Positions 1 through 6,533 of a DNA stretch of 27,840 nt are shown in pieces. Positions within the stretch are counted from its first letter, which is position 1. Each line of letters starts with the position of its first letter. Source of the stretch: an uncultured Corynebacterium sp. (GTDB lineage Bacteria > Actinomycetota > Actinomycetes > Mycobacteriales > Mycobacteriaceae). The notes under the pieces are model-generated. The model was given only the letters and a program-made list of their open reading frames with translations, did no database searches and was not told the origin of the DNA. The DNA lies in the NCBI RefSeq assembly GCF_946222305.1, contig NZ_CAMIHZ010000030.1, positions 1 through 27,840 of the forward strand. The letters are read 5' to 3'. The position numbers and the translations under genes are program-made.

Positions 1-90
1 GTGGGGCGCTGGGCTGAGGGTGGGCTGGGGTTGGTCAGTTTAGGCGAGGGGGCGCCGGCGTTGGCCACACTCTAACCCCGGGTGCAGCAA

Positions 91-129
91 AGGGACCGGC
101 TAGCTTCCTTGTGAGGAAGGCCGGTCCCT
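91..129 (-). terminator. Hairpin terminator of the mycolyltransferase gene
   Basis: The arms 91-100 plus 104-109 pair with 114-119 plus 120-129, giving 16 base pairs with a 3-nt bulge (101-103) and a 4-nt loop. It lies about 110 nt beyond the stop codon of the minus-strand mycolyltransferase gene. There is only a weak T-rich tail (TTG) after the stem on the minus strand, so it may act as a stabilising 3' hairpin. Nothing else recognisable is seen in 1-238. Confidence 0.6.
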
Positions 130-238
130 AGCGCAGGGGAAGGAGCCAATCAAGGTTTGCCCGGTGTTTGACCGAATGCGGCTTTCTGCCCCAATCCCCG
201 GTGATGTCCAAGCTCGCTGGTATTTCAGCGAGGCCGGA

Positions 239-1486
239 TTAGCGGGTAGTTGGTTTGACGCCAGTCATGGCGGCGATGCTGCCTGCCAAGTCGCCACCTG
301 GCTGCTGCTTCGGCTCAGCAGGCTTCTGAGCGCCGGTGCCCAGGCCCTTGACTAGGACTGGCCAGTAGGAACGCATATCGTCCTGCCAGTAGCCCCACTG
401 GTGCGTGCCGGTTGGGCGGAAGTTGTAGGTCACTGGGATGCCGAGGGCATCGGTGCGGGCACGGAACTGGTGGGTGCACATGTTGGTAGCGGCCTCGATG
501 ACGCCACCTTCAACGATCACGGTCGCCGAAGCAGACGAGTTGCCACGTACGCGCTTGGAGCCCAGCAGATCGTGTGGTCCAGCGAAGCCGGAGCCGTTGG
601 AGATGTAGATGTTTTCTTGGCCCTTGAGCTTGTGAGCGTTCAGCTGAGGATCGTTGTAACGAGCCGTCTTCGTGTTGCGGCCACCCCACATCTTGTCGAT
701 GGACGAGCCACCGCGCCCCACGGTGATGTTGATGAACTCAGGTGCCAGACCCGTAGTGGTAGCTGCACAGCCGGAGAAAGAACCGATGGAATCGTAGAAT
801 CCGGGGTTGTGCTGGGCCAGGTTCAGAACGGACGTCGCGGACATGGACAAACCAGCCAGTGCGCGCTTGTCGGAATTGGCTTTCAGGAAGGGCTCGATGC
901 CTTGTGGCAGTTCCTTGGTGAGGAAGGTTTCCCACTTCTGGGTCTTTCCACCGGCCTGCAGGTTGGGCTCGTCATGAACCCAGTCGGTGTAGTAGGAGTA
1001 AGCGCCGGCCATGGGGATAACGATGTTGGCGCCGATGCCAGGAGACTTATCGACGTCCGTGAAGTTTCCATTATTACCACCGTAGTAGGTGATGACGTCG
1101 GACTGTGCGATCCAGTTAGCGCGACCTTCGCCACCATCGGCACCGTTCAGCATGTATACAGTGGGCGCGTTATCGCGCTTTGCCTTGTCATAAGGCTGAA
1201 TCACGACGACAGGGATGTCGCGATTCATCGAAGGGGAATATGCGGTCGTTTCAAAAACGTTATCGAAGCCCTTCTTGTTGTAGAAGGCGATAATTGCGCG
1301 CCAGTAGTCCTTGTCCTGAGCGCTCTTGGCTGCTGCTTCCTCGTCGGTTAGCGCGTTCTTCTTTTTGATCGTGGCCGGGCTCGTGGCAGCTTGCTGCGCG
1401 GAGGCAGCTGGAGTGAAAGCTGCAGTAGAGGCGGTTGCCAACGCGATGATGGCAGCGGCGCCAATGCGATTCAGGGGGCGCTTCAT
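239..1486 (-). CDS. Secreted mycolyltransferase (antigen 85 family, corynomycolyltransferase)
   Basis: It transfers mycolic acid between trehalose monomycolate molecules, or onto arabinogalactan or protein, in the cell envelope. The 415-aa product starts with a signal peptide: Lys/Arg at residues 2-3, a hydrophobic stretch, and likely cleavage after the Ala-Ser-Ala at 28-30. The alpha/beta-hydrolase domain has the nucleophile Ser214 in Gly-Leu-Ser-Met-Ser. The probable catalytic His362 lies in a Thr-His-Gln-Trp-Gly motif, and an acidic residue near 331 could complete the triad. Cys240 and Cys337 could form a disulfide. The last 40 or so residues are a Pro/Gln/Gly-rich tail, and there are no LGFP repeats. 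A GAGGA ribosome binding site precedes the ATG. The gene diverges from the small porin-like ORF. The family is certain. Which paralogue (cmt/cop) it is, and its preferred acceptor, cannot be told from sequence alone. Confidence 0.93.
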   Translation of the reverse strand: MKRPLNRIGAAAIIALATASTAAFTPAASAQQAATSPATIKKKNALTDEEAAAKSAQDKDYWRAIIAFYNKKGFDNVFETTAYSPSMNRDIPVVVIQPYDKAKRDNAPTVYMLNGADGGEGRANWIAQSDVITYYGGNNGNFTDVDKSPGIGANIVIPMAGAYSYYTDWVHDEPNLQAGGKTQKWETFLTKELPQGIEPFLKANSDKRALAGLSMSATSVLNLAQHNPGFYDSIGSFSGCAATTTGLAPEFINITVGRGGSSIDKMWGGRNTKTARYNDPQLNAHKLKGQENIYISNGSGFAGPHDLLGSKRVRGNSSASATVIVEGGVIEAATNMCTHQFRARTDALGIPVTYNFRPTGTHQWGYWQDDMRSYWPVLVKGLGTGAQKPAEPKQQPGGDLAGSIAAMTGVKPTTR

Positions 1487-1800
1487 TGTAAGTCCTCGGG
1501 TTCCTCTTGACGGGGCAGAAATTAGCGTTCGGTCATTGTAACGCTATGAGTCACGAGGTACGTTACCCTTTTGCAATGCTTTTTGTGAAGCAACAATTAA
1601 AAATTCCCTGAGTTTTTCTCGTCCTAACTGAAGAACTGGCTGTTCGCTGGCGGGGAAGCTCTGAAGAGCTTCTTAAAAGAACGCTGGCTTGTGTACTCTA
1701 AAGGGAATATCAAACCTGTGACTGCTCGCTGCCCTTATTGGCAGTTGTCACACTCGTTTCGTAGTGACCCTTCAGTGGGGTGCACTCAGAAAGGTTCATC
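1487..1800. promoter_or_regulatory. Divergent control region between mycolyltransferase and porin-like gene
   Basis: This 314-nt gap has no convincing gene. It holds an 8-bp inverted repeat with a 2-nt centre (1655-1672). A possible -10 box TACTCT (1694-1699) for the rightward small gene would leave a leader of about 95 nt. That leader would contain an interrupted stem-loop: 1718-1722 pairs with 1747-1751, and 1730-1733 pairs with 1740-1743. The promoter call is tentative because no clear -35 box is visible. Confidence 0.4.
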
Positions 1801-1938
1801 ATGGGCTCCGAAGCAGATCTCGCCGCTACCGTTTACGGTTCCGCCGACGCCATCACCATTGGGTTCACCACCATCTTGGGTTTCGTCGGCCACGTTCTGG
1901 CAAGGGTACTGACCACCATTATCAGCCTCTTCGCCTAA
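1801..1938 (+). CDS. Small hydrophobic peptide, candidate PorA/PorH-type mycomembrane porin
   Basis: This is a 45-codon ORF opening Met-Gly-Ser-Glu-Ala-Asp and closing Ile-Ser-Leu-Phe-Ala before TAA. The ribosome binding site AGAAAGG (1788-1794) sits 6 nt before the ATG, which strongly suggests it is translated. The product has no signal peptide and no Cys. Residues 1-17 are mildly acidic and the rest is hydrophobic and amphipathic, rich in Thr, Ile, Gly and Leu, with a single His and a single Arg. Corynebacterial channel proteins (PorA of about 45 aa and PorH of about 57 aa in C. glutamicum, a 40-aa channel in C. jeikeium) have the same size, lack signal peptides and are O-mycoloylated. The adjacent mycolyltransferase fits this idea. 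I cannot align it to a specific family member, so porin is an inference. A small membrane peptide of another kind, such as a toxin-like peptide, remains possible. Confidence 0.6.
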   Translation: MGSEADLAATVYGSADAITIGFTTILGFVGHVLARVLTTIISLFA

Positions 1939-2003
1939 AAGATTGGCCTGCATCTCACCTATTCTTTTATCTCTATTTTCGACGCTATGTTGAAGCCCGA
2001 GTG

Positions 2004-2019
2004 CACTGTGTAAACAGTG
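2004..2019. repeat. Short palindrome upstream of lpd
   Basis: A perfect 6-bp inverted repeat with a 4-nt centre (CACTGT-gtaa-ACAGTG) lies in the gap between the small gene and lpd. It could be an operator or a weak hairpin after the small gene. A G-rich stretch at about 2075-2090 with TGGGG runs also lies in this gap. It resembles the G-runs recognised by RamA, but the match is loose. Confidence 0.3.
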
Positions 2020-2166
2020 TGGGGTTTGAGGGTGGCGTCGGTTATAGATGGGCCCTGAGCCCAGCAAAGCCCAAGGTGGGGTGTGGGTGGAGTGGCTGCG
2101 AGCCGTCCCCCAAAAGGTGCGGTTCCGAAAAGCGTCGGCGGACAATGTTGGAAGTAATGCGTATCC

Positions 2167-3603
2167 TTGGAAACCGTGGCTGAAGAACATTTTGACGTAG
2201 TAGTACTCGGTGCCGGACCTGGCGGATACGTAGCGGCTATCCGCGCTGCTCAGCTGGGTCTGAAGACCGCCGTAATCGAGAAGCAGTACTGGGGTGGCGT
2301 GTGCCTCAACGTGGGTTGTATCCCCTCTAAGGCTCTGATCCGTAACGCTGAGCTGGCGCACACCATCACCAAGGAAGCGAAAACCTACGGTATTACCGGA
2401 GACAACATCTCCATGGACTTCAAGGTGGCGCACCAGCGCTCCCGCAAGGTCTCCGGGAACATCGTTAAGGGTGTTCACTTCCTGATGAAGAAGAACAAGA
2501 TCCAAGAAATCAACGGCCTGGGTAGCTTCGTCGACGATCACACTATCGAGATCACCGATGGTGACGATGCAGGTAAGAAGATCTCCTTCGATAACTGCAT
2601 CATCGCAACCGGTTCCGTGGTGCGTTCCCTCCCAGGTGTGGAGCTCGGCGGCAACGTTGTGTCTTATGAGGAGCAGATTCTGGATGAAAATGCTCCGAAG
2701 TCCATGGTCATCATCGGCGCAGGTGCGATCGGCATGGAGTTCGCATATGTGCTGAGCAACTTCGGTGTGGATATCACCGTGGTCGAGTTCATGGATCGCG
2801 TGCTGCCTAACGAGGACAAGGACGCATCCAAGGAAATCGCCAAGCAGTACAAGAAGCTCGGCGTGAACCTGAAGACTGGTCACAAGACCACCGCCGTGCG
2901 TGATCTGGGCGAAGGCAAGGGTGTTGAGGTAGACATCGAGTCCGCCGATGGATCCAAGACGGAGACCTTGAAGGCTGACCGCGTCATGGTGTCTATCGGA
3001 TTCGCACCTCGTGTTGAGGGCTTCGGTCTGGAAAACACCGGCGTGAAGCTGACCGAGCGCGGCGCTATCGATATCGATGAAGAGATGCGCACCAGCGTGG
3101 GGCACATCTACGCCATTGGTGACGTCACTGCGAAGCTGCAGTTGGCTCACGTGGCTGAGGCTCAGGGCGTGGTTGCAGCTGAGGTTATCGCTGGTGAAGA
3201 AACCCAGCTACTGGGCGACTACCAGATGATGCCACGTGCGACCTTCTGTTCCCCACAGGTTGCTTCTTTCGGTTACACCGAGGAAGCAGCTAAGAAGAAG
3301 GCAGAGGAAGAAGGCCGCGAGATCAAGGTCGCTACTTTCCCCTACACCGCTAACGGCAAGGCCCAGGGCCTCGGCCACGCGGTTGGTTTCGTGAAGCTGG
3401 TGGCAGACGCCGAATACGGCGAGCTGCTGGGCGGACACATGGTCGGCCCCGATGTTTCTGAGTTGCTGCCGGAGCTGACCTTGGCTCAGCGCTTCGACCT
3501 AACCGCTGAAGAGATCGCGCGCAACGTTCACACCCACCCGACGTTGTCTGAGGCGATGAAGGAAGCCGCACACGGTATTGCAGGGCACATGATCAACCTG
3601 TAA
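2167..3603 (+). CDS. lpd: Dihydrolipoamide dehydrogenase (E3)
   Basis: This flavoprotein reoxidises dihydrolipoamide with NAD+ for the pyruvate and 2-oxoglutarate dehydrogenase complexes. The N-terminal FAD-binding motif Gly-Ala-Gly-Pro-Gly-Gly is at residues 15-20. The redox disulfide Cys46/Cys51 is in the family signature, and the NAD-binding motif Gly-Ala-Gly-Ala-Ile-Gly is mid-protein. The C-terminal His-Thr-His-Pro-Thr-Leu-Ser-Glu (about 455-462) supplies the catalytic His-Glu pair. At 478 aa the length is normal. The start is uncertain: TTG at 2167 has GGAAG 12 nt upstream, while GTG at 2176 gives an N-terminus closer to known corynebacterial Lpd. An in-frame stop at 2155 excludes anything longer. 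It is followed by two strong hairpins, so it is probably transcribed alone. Confidence 0.95.
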   Translation: METVAEEHFDVVVLGAGPGGYVAAIRAAQLGLKTAVIEKQYWGGVCLNVGCIPSKALIRNAELAHTITKEAKTYGITGDNISMDFKVAHQRSRKVSGNIVKGVHFLMKKNKIQEINGLGSFVDDHTIEITDGDDAGKKISFDNCIIATGSVVRSLPGVELGGNVVSYEEQILDENAPKSMVIIGAGAIGMEFAYVLSNFGVDITVVEFMDRVLPNEDKDASKEIAKQYKKLGVNLKTGHKTTAVRDLGEGKGVEVDIESADGSKTETLKADRVMVSIGFAPRVEGFGLENTGVKLTERGAIDIDEEMRTSVGHIYAIGDVTAKLQLAHVAEAQGVVAAEVIAGEETQLLGDYQMMPRATFCSPQVASFGYTEEAAKKKAEEEGREIKVATFPYTANGKAQGLGHAVGFVKLVADAEYGELLGGHMVGPDVSELLPELTLAQRFDLTAEEIARNVHTHPTLSEAMKEAAHGIAGHMINL

Positions 3604-3611
3604 AAACTTGC

Positions 3612-3644
3612 GCGGTTGTGCGCAGGGACTTTCCTGCGCACCGC
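3612..3644 (+). terminator. GC-rich hairpin after lpd
   Basis: Arms 3612-3626 and 3633-3644 pair with a 3-nt bulge around a 6-nt loop, starting 9 nt after the lpd stop codon. No T-run follows on the plus strand (AAAA instead). It is probably the lpd terminator or a 3'-end stabiliser. Confidence 0.6.
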
Positions 3645-3654
3645 AAAAGGCCAG

Positions 3655-3691
3655 TTAGCCGGTGATTTCTGTTCTAGGAATCACCGGCTAA
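3655..3691. terminator. Perfect 13-bp inverted repeat between lpd and the next gene
   Basis: TTAGCCGGTGATT (3655-3667) is exactly complementary to 3679-3691, with an 11-nt centre. It follows the first lpd hairpin and so may be a second terminator. Its right end also overlaps the TAAACT box (3689-3694) that probably drives the downstream gene, so it could equally be an operator. Confidence 0.5.
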
Positions 3692-3694
3692 ACT
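3689..3694 (+). promoter_or_regulatory. Probable -10 box for a leaderless gene
   Basis: TAAACT ends 8 nt before GTG 3703. This spacing places transcription start at or next to the start codon. No good -35 box or ribosome binding site is visible, as is common for leaderless corynebacterial genes. Confidence 0.45.
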
Positions 3695-3702
3695 CGTTCC
3701 AT

Positions 3703-4863
3703 GTGTCGGAAGTAATTGGTTTGCTGGTGGATCCGGGCTTGCCTGAAGCACGAGTGCGCGGTTTGCTTCCCGAGCTGCGAGCGACGGCGGAGGAACAGGC
3801 GCAACTGTGGACCCACAGTGTTGATTTGGGGACGGCGGGGGATTGGATCGACTCGGTCGATGTGGGAGATCCGTTGCCTGCAGGCAATATCGAAGCAGCC
3901 ACGGTGTCTGCACCCGCGCGCCTAGATCTGCGTGTGGGAACCCTGCCCATGGATCGTGAAGGTAATGTGCGCCTCGCCCATTCCGCGCCGGGGATTTTGC
4001 GGGATCGAGGCTGGGATCGGATGATCTACGTCACCGATCTGCCTCTTACTACCCGACGCCCCGTTATCAGCCAGTCTGTGGAAAACGGGCGGGCGACCAT
4101 GCTGTGTTTGCCAGCCTTTGGCCTTCTGCGGGCGCGTGACGCGCTACGGCAAGAGATGACGCGTTTAGTCAAGGGGCTGCCCGCGGGGGCGGGTGTGCCG
4201 GAAAACCACGTCGCGGAGATCGAGGGTGGTGACTCGGCCGCCCAGGCAACGCGAGTTTTGGAAGGCCGTGGACGGGTGCTGCGCCTGTGGCTGGGCATGA
4301 TCCGCTGTAACCGCCCGGACAAATTGATTCGGGTGCTCTCGGGTTGTTTGGCCACGGGTGTAGCGACCGGCGCGTTCAGTATTTTTTATGGTTCGGTCTG
4401 GGCGATGTCTAGCCTGATCGCGGTATGGCGGTTGAGCTTGATTACCTTCGTCGCAATCACCGCGCTGACATTTTGGCTGATCTACCACAACGGTCTGTGG
4501 AATAAGTGGCGCGGCAAAGATATGGATTCGCTGACCCGATGGCGCAGCCGGATCGATAACTTCGCCACGGTGGGAACCGTGGCCCTAGCCGCGGCGGGCA
4601 TCTATGCGCTGATTTTCCTGATCCTGCTGCTATTCGCGGCCACCGTGGTTCCGATTCCCTACTTCGCGCAGCAAATCAATTCGAATGTCGCGATCACGGA
4701 TTACCTCACACTCGCGTGGTTTACCACGTCGCTTGGCACCATGGCCGGGGCGTTGGGATCGGGCTTTGATTCGGATGATGCCATCCGGGAGGCCACGTAC
4801 AACCGCCGCGAGCACCGCCGTCGCGAGATCACGGGTCTGTTCGACGACAACGGTCCTGTATAA
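3703..4863 (+). CDS. Membrane protein of unknown function
   Basis: I do not recognise a characterised family. The 386-aa product (from GTG 3703) has a soluble N-terminal part of about 200 residues with conserved-looking patches, for example Tyr-Val-Thr-Asp-Leu-Pro-Leu near residue 110. A C-terminal part follows with several hydrophobic helices, roughly residues 210-260 and 285-360, and then a charged tail rich in Arg. No catalytic motif is evident. The reading frame is open back to TTG 3616, but that would place the start inside the lpd terminator hairpin. GTG 3703 fits a leaderless start and is preferred. In C. glutamicum an uncharacterised membrane protein also lies between lpd and ramB, as I recall, so the neighbourhood is conserved. 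It is convergent with ramB. Confidence 0.75.
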   Translation: MSEVIGLLVDPGLPEARVRGLLPELRATAEEQAQLWTHSVDLGTAGDWIDSVDVGDPLPAGNIEAATVSAPARLDLRVGTLPMDREGNVRLAHSAPGILRDRGWDRMIYVTDLPLTTRRPVISQSVENGRATMLCLPAFGLLRARDALRQEMTRLVKGLPAGAGVPENHVAEIEGGDSAAQATRVLEGRGRVLRLWLGMIRCNRPDKLIRVLSGCLATGVATGAFSIFYGSVWAMSSLIAVWRLSLITFVAITALTFWLIYHNGLWNKWRGKDMDSLTRWRSRIDNFATVGTVALAAAGIYALIFLILLLFAATVVPIPYFAQQINSNVAITDYLTLAWFTTSLGTMAGALGSGFDSDDAIREATYNRREHRRREITGLFDDNGPV

Positions 4864-4890
4864 AACCCTCGATCCAGTCCAAGTCCCCAG

Positions 4891-4919
4891 GACCGCTTTA
4901 ACCTCCGCGGAGAACGGTC
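4891..4919. terminator. Weak hairpin between convergent genes
   Basis: GACCG (4891-4895) pairs with CGGTC (4915-4919), and a CTCCGCGGAG palindrome lies between them (4903-4912). It is in the 78-nt gap between the membrane protein gene and the ramB stop. There is no T-run, so the terminator role is only plausible. Confidence 0.3.
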
Positions 4920-4941
4920 ACCGGTGGGCCGCCACCTCCCC

Positions 4942-6435
4942 CTAGTAGGGTGCGATAGCGGACCGGTGTGGGTCGATCGTGAGCTGCTGATGGATAGGCG
5001 GAAACGCGCGCTGTGGGCAGGCCTCGCGCGGGCAGAGCCGGCAACCTGAACCGATGGGAACGGCCGCTGAAATGTCCTCGAGGTCTAAACCATCCGAGTA
5101 CACGGTGCGTTCCGCATGCCTGATTTCACACCCTAGGCCGATGGCGAACATTTTGCCGGGCTGGCCCCAAGCTGCGCGGTGGTGATTCACCGTGCGGGCG
5201 ATCCACAAATACCTCCGCCCATCGGGCATCTGCGCGATCTGGCGCATGATCTTGCCGGGATAGCTAAAGGTCTCGTACACATTCCACAGGGGACAAGTGC
5301 CCCCGGAGTGGGAGAGGTGCAGTCCGGAAGCCGACTGGCGCTTGGACATGTTGCCGGCGCGATCTACTCGCACAAACGTCCACGGCACGCCCCGCAAGGA
5401 AGGTCGCTGCAGCGTGGATAGTCGGTGGCACACCGTCTCGTACCCCACCCCGTACTCTCGCATGAGGAACTCCAAGTCATAACGCGACTGCTCTGCCGAA
5501 GCATGGAACTGCCGGTAAGGCAGCAGCAGCGCCGCGGCCCAGTACGTCGCCAAACCTCGCGAAGCAAGAGCCCGGGCATCCTCGGATTGGAAGTGCCCCA
5601 ATTCCACCAAGCTCGTGATCGTGGGACCAGCCTCCAAATACGCCAACTCCGTAGCCAACCGGAACGCAATCTGCCCCGGGCGCATTTTGGAGGATACGAA
5701 AAGCTCCCGACGGCGCGGATCGAAGTAGTGCTGGGTATCTCCCAAGTCAGTGGAATACGTCACCGGCACCCCGTGCCGATCCATGAGTCGGGTGGCAATC
5801 ACCTGCTCTTTGTGGTGGATCTGCTGCGCTGGGTGATTTTTCACATTGACGCCACGCTGCATCCGCGCCAATTCCTCCGCCAGAGCCTCGGCCTGCACAT
5901 CCAACACGTCGACGTAGTTCTGCCTGGCGTAGAAGTAATCGCGGACCTCTTCGTGAGGCATGGAGAACGCTTCTGGTCCGGAGGCACGCCCGAAAAGTTC
6001 ACCCCGTGGGGTGATGGAAAGCACGGCGTTGCCCTGCATGCGCTCGTCGGTGGCTAGGGAGAGTTTGTCGGAAACGTTGCGATACCGAGAGTGCATCTCC
6101 ACCATTGCGCGGGCCAGGGTGGGGTGATTTTTCACGAGATCCGCGAGTTCGGTGACGTCCACGGGGGTCGGACACACCTCACGATCGTGAACCACGTCTT
6201 GCACCTCGGCGAGCAAGCGCGTGGCGTCTTCCCGAGAAAAGAAAGTGGCATCCACGCCGAAGGTAGCGGTGAGTTTGTCGAGTACCGCCAAGGTCAGTGG
6301 GCGGGAGTTGTGCTCGATCTGATTGACGTAGCTGGCTGAGATCTCGAGTCTCTCGGCAAGTTGCGCTTGGGATAGGCCACGATCTTTGCGGAGCTCGCGC
6401 AGCCGCGAACCGACGAACACACTGGGAGAAGCCAT
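4942..6435 (-). CDS. ramB: RamB, repressor of acetate and glyoxylate metabolism genes
   Basis: In C. glutamicum RamB represses ack-pta, aceA, aceB and related genes in cells grown without acetate. The 497-aa product has an XRE-type helix-turn-helix at about residues 9-62, then a long ScfR-type region. A degenerate IrrE-like segment (Ala-Thr-Glu-Leu-Ala-Tyr, 261-266) lacks the HExxH zinc motif. The C-terminal sensor-like domain has five conserved Cys: 381, 436, 465, 468 and 473. The frame opens further upstream, but ATG 6435 matches the RamB N-terminus and lies 7 nt after TAAGAT on the minus strand, implying a leaderless mRNA. It lies downstream of aceA on the same strand, separated by a strong terminator. 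It sits next to its expected targets aceA, aceB and sdhCAB. Confidence in the family is high. Confidence 0.92.
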   Translation of the reverse strand: MASPSVFVGSRLRELRKDRGLSQAQLAERLEISASYVNQIEHNSRPLTLAVLDKLTATFGVDATFFSREDATRLLAEVQDVVHDREVCPTPVDVTELADLVKNHPTLARAMVEMHSRYRNVSDKLSLATDERMQGNAVLSITPRGELFGRASGPEAFSMPHEEVRDYFYARQNYVDVLDVQAEALAEELARMQRGVNVKNHPAQQIHHKEQVIATRLMDRHGVPVTYSTDLGDTQHYFDPRRRELFVSSKMRPGQIAFRLATELAYLEAGPTITSLVELGHFQSEDARALASRGLATYWAAALLLPYRQFHASAEQSRYDLEFLMREYGVGYETVCHRLSTLQRPSLRGVPWTFVRVDRAGNMSKRQSASGLHLSHSGGTCPLWNVYETFSYPGKIMRQIAQMPDGRRYLWIARTVNHHRAAWGQPGKMFAIGLGCEIRHAERTVYSDGLDLEDISAAVPIGSGCRLCPREACPQRAFPPIHQQLTIDPHRSAIAPY

Positions 6436-6442
6436 GGTAATG

Positions 6443-6448
6443 ATCTTA
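6443..6448 (-). promoter_or_regulatory. -10 box of ramB
   Basis: Read on the minus strand this is TAAGAT, followed by 7 nt and then the ramB ATG. No ribosome binding site is present, so the transcript is probably leaderless. The expected -35 position falls inside the aceA terminator stem. Confidence 0.55.
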
Positions 6449-6454
6449 GACAGG

Positions 6455-6500
6455 CGAAAAGGCGGGGTGTGCACAACCGGTAGATTGCGCACACCCCGCC
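6455..6500 (-). terminator. Intrinsic terminator of aceA
   Basis: A perfect 12-bp stem is formed by 6489-6500 and 6461-6472 with a 16-nt loop. On the minus strand it is followed by TTTTCG. It starts 34 nt after the aceA stop codon and separates aceA from ramB. Confidence 0.85.
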
Positions 6501-6533
6501 TCATGGCAGAGCCACTAGATCAGGAGCTGATCT

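Noticed and set aside
1547..1612. 21-codon frame starting at ATG 1547
   Set aside because: It has no ribosome binding site and no coherent composition, and it lies in the presumed promoter region.
1786..3150. Long minus-strand open frame opposite lpd
   Set aside because: It is a shadow of the lpd codon pattern. It lacks a ribosome binding site and its translation is rich in His and Arg with no family pattern.
5640..5660. Possible IrrE/ImmA metalloprotease activity in RamB
   Set aside because: The position of HExxH reads Ala-Thr-Glu-Leu-Ala-Tyr (residues 261-266), lacking the zinc-binding His residues.
6294..6494. Extended ramB start and other upstream in-frame starts
   Set aside because: The extra N-terminal residues run through the aceA terminator, and ATG 6435 matches the RamB N-terminus.
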